DNA of 64,000 nucleotides, from the NCBI RefSeq assembly GCF_946886105.1, contig NZ_CAMPHV010000001.1, positions 186,001 to 250,000 on the forward strand. Direction: 5' to 3'. Position 1 is the stretch's first letter; each line of letters opens with the position of its first letter. Source of the DNA: an uncultured Pseudomonas sp. GTDB taxonomy: Bacteria > Pseudomonadota > Gammaproteobacteria > Pseudomonadales > Pseudomonadaceae. A model generated the notes under the pieces. It did not search any database. It saw nothing but the letters and a program-made list of their open reading frames with translations, and had not been told where the DNA came from. The position numbers and the translations under genes were made by a program. Shown here one piece after another: positions 9,005-21,326 of the stretch.

Positions 9005-12000
9005 ACCTCTCGCGTACCTTTATCCTGCGACCGGTCGCCACCACGCTGATCATGCTGGCGATCTTCTTGAGCGGCATCATCGCCTACCGCCTGTTGCCGG
9101 TATCGGCCTTGCCCGAGGTGGACTACCCGACTATTCGCGTACTGACGCTGTACCCCGGCGCCAGCCCCGAGGTGATGACCAGCGCGGTGACCGCGCCGTT
9201 GGAGCGCCAGTTGGGGCAGATGCCGGGGCTCAAGCAAATGTCCTCGACCAGCTCCGGTGGCGCCTCGGTGATCACCCTGCGCTTCAACCTGGAAGTGGAG
9301 TTGGATATCGCCGAGCAGGAAGTGCAGGCGGCGATCAACGGCGCGACTAATCTGCTACCCAACGACCTGCCGGCGCCGCCGGTGTACAACAAGGTCAACC
9401 CGGCCGACACCCCGGTGCTGACCCTGGCGATCACCTCGGAAACCCTGCCGCTGCCGCAGGTGCACGACCTGATCGACACGCGCATGGCGCAGAAGATCGC
9501 GCAGATCAGCGGCGTCGGCCTGGTCACCCTGGCTGGCGGTCAACGCCCCGCGGTGCGCATCCGGGTCAACCCCGAGGCGCTGGCCGCCTATGGGCTGAAC
9601 CTGTCCGATGTGCGCACGCTGATCGGCAAGTCCAACGTCAACCAGCCGAAAGGCAACTTCGACGGCCCGACCCGGGTGTCGCAGCTCGACGCCAACGACC
9701 AGCTCAAGTCCGCAGACGAATACCGCGAGCTGATCGTCAGTTACCAGAACGGTGCCACGCTGCGCCTGAAGGATGTCGCGCAGATCGTCGACGGCGCGGA
9801 GAACGAGCGCCTGGCCGCCTGGGCCAACCGCCAGCAGGCGGTGCTGCTGAATATCCAGCGCCAGCCCGGCGCCAACGTGATCGAGGTGGTCGAGCGCATC
9901 CAGCAATTGCTGCCGCAGATCACCGCCGGCCTGCCGGCCAATGTCGACGTGGTTGTACTCAGCGACCGCACCCAGACCATTCGCGCGGCGGTGCACGACG
10001 TGCAGTTCGAGCTGTTGCTGGCGGTGGCGCTGGTGGTGCTGGTGACCTTCCTGTTTCTGCGCAAGCTGTCGGCCACGCTGATCCCCTCGATCGTCGTGCC
10101 GCTGTCGCTGATCGGCACTTTCGGCGTGATGTACCTGGCCGGATTCTCGATCAACAACCTGACGCTGATGGCCCTGACCATCGCCACCGGTTTCGTGGTC
10201 GACGACGCCATCGTCATGCTGGAGAACATCGCCCGCCACCTGGAGGAGGGCGAGACACCGCTGAACGCCGCGCTCAAGGGTGCCAAGCAGATCGGCTTCA
10301 CCCTGATCTCGCTGACCTTCTCGTTGATCGCGGTCCTGATCCCGCTGCTGTTTATGGCCGATGTGGTCGGGCGGCTGTTCCGCGAGTTCGCCATTACCCT
10401 GGCGGTGGCGATTCTGATCTCCCTTGTGATTTCGCTGAGCCTGACGCCGATGATGTGCGCGCGCCTGCTCAAAGCGGAAAAAGAGCAAGAGCAGGGCCGT
10501 TTCTACCGCGCGGCCGGCGCCTTTATCGACGGCATGATCGAACGCTACGGCCAGGGCTTGCAGTGGGTGTTGCGGCATCAGGCGCTGACTCTATTGGCCG
10601 CCGTAGCCACTCTCGGGCTTACCGTGCTGTTGTATCTGGCGGTGCCCAAGGGCTTTTTTCCGGTGCAGGACACCGGGCTGATCCAGGGCATTTCCGAGGC
10701 GCCGCAGACGGTCTCGTTCCGCGCCATGAGCGAACGCCAGCAGCGCCTCGCCGAGGTGATCCTCGGCGATCCGGCGGTGGCCAGCCTGTCGTCCTATATC
10801 GGCGTCGACGGCGACAACCCGACGCTGAACAGCGGCCGTCTGCTGATTAACCTCAAGCCTCACGGCGAGCGAGAGGTCACCGCCAGCGAGGTGATCGAGC
10901 GCCTGCGCCCGCAATTGGCGGCGCTGCCGGGCATCCAGCTGTACCTGCAACCGGTGCAGGACCTGACCATCGAGGACCGGGTCAGCCGCACCCAGTTCCA
11001 GTTCAGCCTGGAATCGCCGGACACCGAGCTGCTGGAAGCCTGGACGCCGAAACTGGTCGAGGCGCTGCGCCAGCAGCCGCAGCTCACCGATGTCGCCAGC
11101 GACTTGCAGAACCGTGGTTTGCAGGTATTTCTCGATATCGACCGCGACGTGGCAGGGCGCCTCGGCGTCAGCGTCGCCGATATCGATAACGCGCTCTACG
11201 ACGCCTTCGGCCAGCGGCAGATCTCGACCATCTTCACCCAGGCCAGCCAGTACCGCGTGGTTCTGGAAACCCAGGCGGCGGACCGTCTTGGCCCGGACGC
11301 GCTGCGCCAGGTACATGTGGCCACCGCCGATGGCTCCCAGGTGCCGTTGTCGTCGCTGGCGCGCATCGAGCAGCGCGCCACGCGGCTGCTGATCAACCAT
11401 ATCGGCCAGTTCCCGGCGGCGACGCTGTCGTTCAACCTGGCGCCCGGCGTCGCCCTGGGAGAGGCGGTTGAAGTGATCGAGCGGGTGCAGCAGGAAATCG
11501 GCTTGCCGGGCGGCATTCAGAGCAAATTCCAGGGCGCCGCCGAGGCGTTCCGCGCCTCGCTGTCGAGCACGCTGCTGCTGATCCTCGCCGCCATCGTCAC
11601 CATGTATATCGTGCTCGGCGTGCTCTACGAGAGCTTTATCCACCCGATCACCATTCTCTCCACGCTGCCTTCGGCCGGGGTCGGCGCGCTGCTGGCGTTG
11701 CTGCTGACCGGCAATGACCTGGGCCTGATCGCGATCATCGGCATCATCCTGCTGATCGGCATCGTCAAAAAGAACGCGATCATGATGATCGACTTCGCCC
11801 TCGACGCCGAACGCAACCAGGGCATGGCGCCCGAAGCGGCGATCTACCAGGCGGCGCTGCTGCGCTTCCGCCCGATCCTGATGACCACCCTGGCGGCGCT
11901 GTTCGGCGCCGTGCCGCTGATGCTCGCCAGCGGCTCCGGCGCCGAGCTGCGCCAGCCGCTGGGCCTGGTGATGGTTGGCGGCCTGCTGGTCAGCCAGGTA

Positions 12001-12093
12001 CTGACGCTGTTCACCACGCCGGTGATCTATCTGTATTTCGATCGCTTGTCGCGGCGCTTCAGTGGGCGCAGCGCCGCGGGGGTGGCGGTGTGA
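9001..12093 (+). CDS. muxB: RND efflux inner-membrane pump, MdtB/MuxB-type
   Basis: This 1030-residue, 12-TM proton/drug antiporter is of the HAE-1 RND family. It begins [17 protein letters not shown], the usual MdtB/MuxB start, and has the TM4 proton-relay Asp pair in [16 protein letters not shown] (residues ~393-408). The long periplasmic loops after TM1 and TM7 and the second-half relay helix ([23 protein letters not shown]) are also present. In MdtBC-type systems two different pump subunits form a heterotrimer, and the next gene is the partner. The start overlaps muxA (ATGA). A 91-base gap carrying a hairpin repeat separates it from muxC. Confidence 0.92.
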   Translation: MNLSRTFILRPVATTLIMLAIFLSGIIAYRLLPVSALPEVDYPTIRVLTLYPGASPEVMTSAVTAPLERQLGQMPGLKQMSSTSSGGASVITLRFNLEVELDIAEQEVQAAINGATNLLPNDLPAPPVYNKVNPADTPVLTLAITSETLPLPQVHDLIDTRMAQKIAQISGVGLVTLAGGQRPAVRIRVNPEALAAYGLNLSDVRTLIGKSNVNQPKGNFDGPTRVSQLDANDQLKSADEYRELIVSYQNGATLRLKDVAQIVDGAENERLAAWANRQQAVLLNIQRQPGANVIEVVERIQQLLPQITAGLPANVDVVVLSDRTQTIRAAVHDVQFELLLAVALVVLVTFLFLRKLSATLIPSIVVPLSLIGTFGVMYLAGFSINNLTLMALTIATGFVVDDAIVMLENIARHLEEGETPLNAALKGAKQIGFTLISLTFSLIAVLIPLLFMADVVGRLFREFAITLAVAILISLVISLSLTPMMCARLLKAEKEQEQGRFYRAAGAFIDGMIERYGQGLQWVLRHQALTLLAAVATLGLTVLLYLAVPKGFFPVQDTGLIQGISEAPQTVSFRAMSERQQRLAEVILGDPAVASLSSYIGVDGDNPTLNSGRLLINLKPHGEREVTASEVIERLRPQLAALPGIQLYLQPVQDLTIEDRVSRTQFQFSLESPDTELLEAWTPKLVEALRQQPQLTDVASDLQNRGLQVFLDIDRDVAGRLGVSVADIDNALYDAFGQRQISTIFTQASQYRVVLETQAADRLGPDALRQVHVATADGSQVPLSSLARIEQRATRLLINHIGQFPAATLSFNLAPGVALGEAVEVIERVQQEIGLPGGIQSKFQGAAEAFRASLSSTLLLILAAIVTMYIVLGVLYESFIHPITILSTLPSAGVGALLALLLTGNDLGLIAIIGIILLIGIVKKNAIMMIDFALDAERNQGMAPEAAIYQAALLRFRPILMTTLAALFGAVPLMLASGSGAELRQPLGLVMVGGLLVSQVLTLFTTPVIYLYFDRLSRRFSGRSAAGVAV

Positions 12094-12101
12094 GGGCTTT
12101 G

Positions 12102-12170
12102 CGTAGCCCGGATGCAATCCGGGAGCGGTATCGACCGTTAGATCTTTTCCCGGATTTCATCCGGGCTACG
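12102..12170. repeat. REP-like inverted repeat between the two pump genes
   Basis: Arms 12102-12124 and 12148-12170 form an imperfect 23-base palindrome (CGTAGCCCGGAT... / ...ATCCGGGCTACG). This is the GTAGCCCGGAT family of Pseudomonas extragenic repeats, also seen here at 50876 and 53518. It sits inside an operon, so it can form a hairpin in the mRNA between muxB and muxC. Confidence 0.75.
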
Positions 12171-12184
12171 ACAGGGGTTAAGGC

Positions 12185-15285
<3,101 letters not shown>

Positions 15286-15289
<4 letters not shown>

Positions 15290-16719
15290 ATGCCTCGACC
15301 CTGCGTCCGCTGTACCTCGCCATCGCCATGCTCGGCCTCGGCGCCTGCACCCTCGGCCCGGACTACCAGCGCCCGGCCCTGGAGGTTCCCGCCGAGTACC
15401 GCCATGCCGAAGGCTGGGTCCAGGCGCAACCGGCCGATGCCCTGGCCCGTGGCGCCTGGTGGGAGCTGTATGGCGACGCCGAGCTGAACGGGTTGATCGG
15501 CAAACTCAACGTCGATAACCAGAACCTCGCCGCCGCCGATGCGCAATACCGCCAGGCTCGCGCCCTGGTACGCGGTGCGCGGGCGAGCTTCTATCCGAGC
15601 CTGTCCGCCAGCGGCGGGGCGACGCGTTCCGGCCAGGGCGCGGGTTCCAACAGCAGCCTGGGCAACGCCAGTTCGGTGAGCAACAGCTATGAGCTGGGCC
15701 TGAACGCCGCCTGGGAGCTGGACCTCTGGGGCAAGCTGCGCCGCGGTCTTGAATCCAGCCAGGCCGGCGCCGCCGCCAGCGCCGCGGACCTGGCCGCCGC
15801 GCGCCTGAGTCTGCAATCCGAGCTGGCGCAGAACTACCTGCAACTGCGGGTGCTGGACGAGCAGAAGCGCCTGCTCGACGCCACCGTCGCGGCCTATGCG
15901 CGGGCGCTGCAACTGACCGAAAACCAGTACCGCGCCGGCATAGTGCCGCGCTCCGATGTGGCCCAGGCGCAGACCCAGCTGAAGAGCACCCAGGCCCAGG
16001 CCATCGACCTGGAATGGCAGCGCGCGCAGTTGGAACACGCCATCGCCGTGCTGACCGGCGCCGCGCCGGGCTCGTTGCGCATCGCCGTGCGCGAAGAGCT
16101 GCCGCAGTTGCCGGCGATTCCCCTGGCATTGCCTTCGCAACTGCTGCAACGCCGCCCGGACATCGCCGCCGCCGAACGTCGGGTGGCCGCCGCCAATGCC
16201 GAAATTGGCGTGGCCGAAGCGGCCTGGTACCCGGACCTGACGCTCTCGGCCAGCGGCGGCTACCGCAACAGCAGCTTCGCCGACCTGATCAGCGTGCCCA
16301 ACCGTTTCTGGTCCCTGGGCCCGGCGCTGGCGCTTACCCTGTTCGACGGCGGCGCCCGCCGCGCCGAGCTGGAACGGGTGGAGGCCAGTTACGACCAGAC
16401 CGTGGCGCAATACCGCCAGGCCGTGCTGGACAGCTTCCGCGAAGTGGAGGACTACCTGGTGCAGCTTGCGGTATTCGAGCGCGAAGCCGCGGTGCAGCAG
16501 GAGGCCTTGGAGTCCGCCCGCGAATCCCTGCGCCTGATCGAAAATCAGTACCGCGCCGGCACCGTCGACTACAACAGTGTGGTCAACGTGCAGGCCACCG
16601 CGTTGAACAACGAACGCAGCGCCCTGAGCCTGCTCGGCAACCGCCTGAGCGCCAGCGTGCAACTGATCGCAGCATTGGGCGGCGGGTGGCAGCCCGGGGC
16701 TATGCCTGCCAAGCCTTAG
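15286..16719 (+). CDS. opmB: RND efflux outer-membrane lipoprotein, OprM/NodT family (OpmB-like)
   Basis: This 477-residue TolC-like trimeric channel completes the tripartite pump. It has a lipoprotein signal peptide with lipobox LGAC (LGLGACTLGPDYQRP), followed by the typical GPDYxRP. Two OEP repeats are separated by the usual hydrophobic-helical segments. Start ATG 15286 overlaps the muxC stop. The TAG stop is immediately followed by a ~200-bp mobile-looking repeat, and the last bases of the gene (TTAG) look like part of its target site. Confidence 0.9.
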
Positions 16720-16923
16720 CAGGCTGTTGAAAAACTACCTGCGTTGCCGATACTGCGTTAAAAACGGCCTCGCGTGCGAGCCCAGGCTAGGCGCCCCCAT
16801 CAAAATGCTCATTTACAGCACGTAAACTCGCGTGCGAGCCCAGTCCGCTTTTTCGGCTGTTTTTGTGGGGACGCCTAGTCCTTGTCTCGGCTGCCTCGCC
16901 TACGTTTTTCAACGGCCTGTTAG
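16716..16923. mobile_element. MITE-like element, copy 1 (left of the chemosensory operon)
   Basis: A 200-base element (16720-16919) is bounded by near-perfect 16-base terminal inverted repeats, CAGGCTGTTGAAAAAC and GTTTTTCAACGGCCTG. It is flanked on both sides by TTAG (16716-16719 and 16920-16923), a possible 4-base target duplication. A second copy with the same ends and the same TTAG flanks lies at 29933-30123. Internal sequence is highly similar (CTCATTTACAG, GTGGGGACGCCTAGTCCTTG). It has no ORF, so it would be non-autonomous. The remaining ~110 bases up to 17038 hold only a possible leader of the cheW gene. Confidence 0.75.
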
Positions 16924-17037
16924 TCCGTCGAAGCCCGGGTAAATATTTCGTGAGCTAAACGGAGCGACACTGGACGTCGGCCACCCCTGAGCTAGGGTTC
17001 AAGGAGAGCAATAGCGTGCGGTGACAGGGACGCATCT

Positions 17038-17517
17038 ATGGACAGATACCAGGTGTTGCCTTTCTGGTTGGCCGAACAGCCCTTGGCGGTGGCGCTAGAG
17101 CAGGTCGTGCGTGTGCTTCCGGCCTTGCAAAGCACCCCCTTGCCGGGTGCTCCCGAGACGATTTGCGGCCTGGTGAACGTGCGTGGGCGGCTGCTGCCGG
17201 TGGTGGACCTGGCGCGACGTTTCGGCTGGGCCATGCCTGCGCTGGGCTTGTGGCAACCTTTTATCTGGCTGCGCACCAGCCGACGCGACTTGTTGCTGCC
17301 CGTGGAGCGGGTGGCGCCGGTGAGCAGCTATGGCGCCGAGGACTTCACCCAGGCGCCGGATCCGCAGGTGCCTTCCAATTTATTGCACGGAGTGGTGCGC
17401 AGCGCCGAGGGCCTGCTGCTGATTCAGGATGTCGAGCAACTGCTGAGCGAGGCCGACGAGGCCAGATTGAGCGAGCTGCTGGCGAATGGCGAGGGCCCGC
17501 CCGATGCCGCGAACTGA
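17038..17517 (+). CDS. CheW-like coupling protein, first gene of a Wsp-like chemosensory operon (WspB-like)
   Basis: This 159-residue, single CheW-domain scaffold couples chemoreceptors to the CheA kinase. The CheW core motif ICGLVNVRGRLLPVVDLARRFG lies at residues ~42-63, and the fold covers nearly the whole protein. By position (CheW, CheR-TPR, CheW, MCP, CheA-REC, CheB) it corresponds to WspB of the Pseudomonas surface-sensing Wsp system. Start ATG 17038 is the first in frame; its ribosome site is weak (CAGGGACGC). The next gene overlaps its 3' end, so the operon is tightly coupled. Confidence 0.87.
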   Translation: MDRYQVLPFWLAEQPLAVALEQVVRVLPALQSTPLPGAPETICGLVNVRGRLLPVVDLARRFGWAMPALGLWQPFIWLRTSRRDLLLPVERVAPVSSYGAEDFTQAPDPQVPSNLLHGVVRSAEGLLLIQDVEQLLSEADEARLSELLANGEGPPDAAN

Positions 17518-19042
17518 GCCCGCATGTTCGCCGCAGTTGCTGATTGCCCTCCATAACAAAGTACTGCGGCACTTGGGGATGGACTTTTCCGGCCCCCGTA
17601 GCGCCGACCTATTGCGTCGTCTGCACCTGCTGGCGGTGGAGCAGGAGGTGGTCGATTTCGACACCTGGCTGCGCGAACTGGCCTTCGCCACCTGGGACCG
17701 GGCCCTGTTACAGACGCTGATACCGGCGTTCACCGTCGGCGAGACCTACTTCCGTCGCGATGCCGAGGCGTTCGACTGGCTCGCCAGCCGCCATCTGGGA
17801 CCGCTGCTGGCGCGCCGCAGGCAGGCGGGGCAGCGTAGCCTGCGGTTATGGAGTGCGGGCTGCTGCACCGGCGAGGAAGCCTACAGCCTGCTGTTTCTCG
17901 TTGACCAGTTGCTCGGCGCGGAGCGCGACAGCTGGAAGCTGGAAATCGTCGCCAGCGACCTCAATACGGCGTTTCTCGCCCAGGCCGAGCAAGGGCTATA
18001 TGGCGCCAACGCCTTTCGCCGCAACGAAAACCAATTCCGTAGCAAACATTTCCAGGCGCAGGGGCGCTTGTGGCAGGTGCGGCCGGCCTGGAGTGGGCGC
18101 ATCCGCTTTATCCAGTACAACCTGGCCGACGGCGCACAGCCCTGTCCGATGCTCGGCGCCGACCTGATTCTGTGTCGCAACGTATTGATGTATTTCTCCG
18201 CCAATCGAGCGGCCGCTGCGCTACGCCGGCTGCTGGCCTGTCTCGCCCCGGAAGGGCTATTGCTGCTCAGCGCCGTCGAGGCCGGCATCGCCACCCAGGC
18301 CGGTCTCAGTGGGTGCTGGGCCGGCTGTAATTACGCGTTGCACGGCGGCGCCCGGCAAAGCCGTCCCCTCAAAAAAAGCGTTGAAGCGGTGCGTGCATCC
18401 TGGCCCCTACGGCCGACACCCAGCGCACCCGCGGCAGTGCCCGAAACCACGCTGGCCGAACCGCCGATTATCGCCACGCCCAGCCGTACCGAGCAGGACG
18501 TCGCGCCGAAGGGTCGGGCCGAAGAGGTCTGGCAACAGGCACAAGAAGCATTCAGCCAGGGCCGATGTGGCGTTGCCCGCGAAGCGCTGTTGGTCTATCT
18601 GGCCTGCACGGGCTTGAGCCATGCGCAGCAGCACCAGGCTTGCCTGCTGCTTGCCCGCAGTTGCGCCGACCAACAACATTACGACGAGGCTCAGGATTGG
18701 CTGCAACGCGCGTTGACGCTGGATCCGGCCTCGGCCACAGCCTATTGGTTGCTGGCACAACTAGCGCAGCATGACGGCGACCAACAGGCGGCGCTGCTCG
18801 CATTGCAGAAATGCCTCTATCTGGATGCCGAGTTCATCCTCGCTTACTTCCTGCAGGCGCGCCTGCTGCTCGCACAAGGTCACCGGCAAGCCAGCGACAA
18901 AGCGTTGCAGGTGTGCCGGCAACTACTCAAAAGCCAAGATCAGAAAACCCCGGTGCCACACGGCGACGGCATCAGCTGCGCGCAGCTCCTGTGCCTGTGT
19001 GAGCAGTTACAGGAGCAACGACAGGCATGTCCGAATCCGTGA
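17504..19042 (+). CDS. CheR-type MCP glutamate methyltransferase with C-terminal TPR (WspC-like)
   Basis: This enzyme methylates receptor glutamates using S-adenosylmethionine. From the ATG at 17504 it has 512 residues. An in-frame ATG at 17486 is possible, but GAGGG eight bases before 17504 favours the later one. Order: CheR N-terminal helical domain (~10-85), SAM-binding Rossmann domain (LRLWSAGCCTGEEAYSLLF, then LILCRNVLMYF), a Pro/Ala-rich linker (~300-350), then TPR-like helices (~355-490). The CheR-TPR fusion is the WspC arrangement. Overlaps: 14 bases with the upstream cheW, 16 with the downstream one. Confidence 0.88.
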   Translation: MPRTEPACSPQLLIALHNKVLRHLGMDFSGPRSADLLRRLHLLAVEQEVVDFDTWLRELAFATWDRALLQTLIPAFTVGETYFRRDAEAFDWLASRHLGPLLARRRQAGQRSLRLWSAGCCTGEEAYSLLFLVDQLLGAERDSWKLEIVASDLNTAFLAQAEQGLYGANAFRRNENQFRSKHFQAQGRLWQVRPAWSGRIRFIQYNLADGAQPCPMLGADLILCRNVLMYFSANRAAAALRRLLACLAPEGLLLLSAVEAGIATQAGLSGCWAGCNYALHGGARQSRPLKKSVEAVRASWPLRPTPSAPAAVPETTLAEPPIIATPSRTEQDVAPKGRAEEVWQQAQEAFSQGRCGVAREALLVYLACTGLSHAQQHQACLLLARSCADQQHYDEAQDWLQRALTLDPASATAYWLLAQLAQHDGDQQAALLALQKCLYLDAEFILAYFLQARLLLAQGHRQASDKALQVCRQLLKSQDQKTPVPHGDGISCAQLLCLCEQLQEQRQACPNP

Positions 19043-19632
19043 ACGACCCGGCCCGCTGGGCGCAGCTGAACGAGCGTCTGGCTGAATTCGAGCAGCGCCT
19101 GCTCGATGGCTTCGCCATCGATCCCGAAGCGCGCACCGCGCGTTTGCGCGAGCGCAGCTTGGAATGGGCCCGCGAGATCGGGGATCAGGCGCTCCCAGAC
19201 GAGTTCGAAGTGCTGCGTTTCGGGATCAGCGGCGAGCTGTACGCGATCGCCAGCGAATACGTAGCCCTGGTGATGCCGCTGAGCCAGTACACCCCCTTGC
19301 CGAATACTCCGGCTTATGTACTGGGCATCGTCAATGTGCGCGGCCGGATCGTTTCGGTGCTGGATTTACGGGTGTTGTTCGAATTGCCGGTCGACAGCCT
19401 GTCGGAACGCAATTTCCTGCTGATTCTGCAAAGCCCGGAGATGGAGTTCGGCGTGTTGATCGATCGTGTGCTGGGTATCGCGCAGATCCGCCGCGACGCC
19501 CTGCAAAAGGCGCCTGCCAACCTCACCGGCGTGCGTGCGAATTACCTGCTCGGAGTGACTGCCGAGCAAGCCACGGTGCTCGACGGCGCACGCCTGCTGG
19601 GCGACCCCGATTTACCCGTGATGGCCGAGTAA
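19027..19632 (+). CDS. Second CheW-like coupling protein (WspD-like)
   Basis: This 201-residue CheW protein has an N-terminal helical extension of ~55 residues ahead of the CheW domain (FGISGELYAIASEYVALVMP; VLGIVNVRGRIVSVLDLR). It corresponds to WspD by size and place. Two distinct CheWs in one array are typical of Wsp. The ATG at 19027 lies inside the end of cheR with AGGAG 11 bases upstream. It ends 28 bases before the first MCP gene. Confidence 0.88.
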   Translation: MSESVNDPARWAQLNERLAEFEQRLLDGFAIDPEARTARLRERSLEWAREIGDQALPDEFEVLRFGISGELYAIASEYVALVMPLSQYTPLPNTPAYVLGIVNVRGRIVSVLDLRVLFELPVDSLSERNFLLILQSPEMEFGVLIDRVLGIAQIRRDALQKAPANLTGVRANYLLGVTAEQATVLDGARLLGDPDLPVMAE

Positions 19633-19660
19633 TGCATTCAAGCCAAGGAGATTCACCCGC

Positions 19661-21298
19661 ATGATGGGCAAAACGCTACGGTTCGACATCGGCAGTAAGC
19701 TGATCATTGCCTTCGCCGTGCTGATCATCGGCTTCGGCAGCCTGATCTTCATGACCCTGGAACGCTTCGTCAGCCTGCAGGAAAGCGAGGAGCGGCAATT
19801 CCAAGGCCACTACGGATGGATTTCCGATGCCAAGGAACTGCGCATCAATATCGAGGCCCAGCGTAGCGAGCTGTTGCTGGCGATCAGCGCCGGCGCCGTC
19901 GATGGTCTGGATAAGCATGAGGAGCAGATTCGCCAAAGCAAGCTGCAGAACGATCGTCTGATGCAACGTATGCGTGCGAGCGTGGTGGACGACCCCAAGG
20001 CGAGCGATCTTCTCGAACAACTGACTGCACTGCGTGCCGCAGTGCATGAAACCCGCGCGGACCAGTTGCAAATGATCCGCGCCAACCAATTGCAAGAGGC
20101 GCTGCAGTTGAGCACCGGGGTGCAAATGGAGCGCTTGGAACGGGTTCACGAACTGGGCCTGCAACTGACCACGCTGACCGAGCAACGCATCGCCGAAGCC
20201 CAGCAACGCTCGCGCCAGGCGCTGGGCGCCTTGCGCGAGCGCATGTTCAATCTGAGCCTGATTTTGGTGGTTGGCGGTGCGCTCCTGGCCTGGTTGCTCA
20301 GCCGGCATATCGCACTGCCGCTGGCGCGCCTAACCGGCTGGGCCGAGCAGATCGGTCGCGGCGAGATTCCGCGCGAGGTCATCGCCAGCTCCCGTCAGGA
20401 CGAAGTGGGCAGGCTGGCTCAAGCATTCGCCGACATGAGTGCCTACCTGCGCGAACTGGTGCAGGACATGAACGAAGGCATCTCGGTGCTGGCCAGTTCC
20501 AGCGAGGAAATCCTCGCCGCCACCAGTCAAGTGGCCACCAGCACCCAGGAGACCGCCACCGCCATCAGCGAAATCGCCACCACGGTGGAGGAGGTCAAGC
20601 AGACCGCGGTATTGGCCGGGGCGAAATCCCAAGGCGTCGCCGAGAGTACCGAGCGCACTCGTCAGGTCGCCCTGGGCGGCAGGCAGGCGGTCGAGGATGC
20701 GCTCGCCGGTATGCAGCAAATCCGCGAACAGATGCAAGCAGTGGCGGAAAGCATCATGCGCCTGGGCGAGCAGAGCCAGGCCATCGGCGAGATAGTCGCC
20801 TCGGTCGGCGATCTGGCCGAGCAATCCAACTTGCTCGGGGTCAACGCCTCGATCGAGGCGGTCAAGGCCGGTGAAATCGGCAAGGGTTTCTCGGTGGTCG
20901 CGCAGGAGGTCAAGGCCCTGGCCGAGCAATCGAAGCAGGCCACTGCGCAGGTCCGCGGGATTCTCGGCGATATCCAGAAAGCCATGACCAAGGCGGTGCT
21001 GCTGGCCGAGCAAGGCAGCAAAACCGTGGAGACCGGCTACGAACGAGCACGGAGCAGCGGCGAGGCGATCCGCAGCCTCAGCGACAGCATCGAGCAATCC
21101 AGCGAAATGGCGCTGCAGATCGCCGCCACCAGCCAACAGCAACTGGTCGGTATGGATCAGGTCGCCAGCGCCATGGAGAACATCCGTCAAGCCAGCCAGG
21201 ACAACGTCGGCGGTACCCGCCAGGTCGACTTGGCGGCGCGCAATCTGCATCAACTCGGCCTCAAGCTCAAGGGCCTGGCTGCCCGTTTCAAACTCTGA
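19661..21298 (+). CDS. Methyl-accepting chemotaxis protein 1 (4HB-type sensor, single HAMP)
   Basis: This 545-residue transmembrane receptor has TM1 at ~12-32, a ~165-residue periplasmic helical region (four-helix-bundle type), TM2 at ~197-214, HAMP at ~212-265, and a long cytoplasmic signalling coiled coil to the end. The hairpin tip reads SNLLGVNASIEAVKAGE, a variant of the usual NLLALNAAIEAARAGE. AAGGAG lies 10 bases before ATG 19661. There is no C-terminal CheR-tethering pentapeptide. From about residue 270 the sequence is almost identical to the next gene, so the two arose by tandem duplication or are kept alike by gene conversion. The ligand is unknown. Wsp receptors respond to surface contact, but that cannot be assumed here. 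Confidence 0.93.
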   Translation: MMGKTLRFDIGSKLIIAFAVLIIGFGSLIFMTLERFVSLQESEERQFQGHYGWISDAKELRINIEAQRSELLLAISAGAVDGLDKHEEQIRQSKLQNDRLMQRMRASVVDDPKASDLLEQLTALRAAVHETRADQLQMIRANQLQEALQLSTGVQMERLERVHELGLQLTTLTEQRIAEAQQRSRQALGALRERMFNLSLILVVGGALLAWLLSRHIALPLARLTGWAEQIGRGEIPREVIASSRQDEVGRLAQAFADMSAYLRELVQDMNEGISVLASSSEEILAATSQVATSTQETATAISEIATTVEEVKQTAVLAGAKSQGVAESTERTRQVALGGRQAVEDALAGMQQIREQMQAVAESIMRLGEQSQAIGEIVASVGDLAEQSNLLGVNASIEAVKAGEIGKGFSVVAQEVKALAEQSKQATAQVRGILGDIQKAMTKAVLLAEQGSKTVETGYERARSSGEAIRSLSDSIEQSSEMALQIAATSQQQLVGMDQVASAMENIRQASQDNVGGTRQVDLAARNLHQLGLKLKGLAARFKL

Positions 21299-21326
21299 AT
21301 CAGATGCCTACTGAGGGTGAAGCTGA

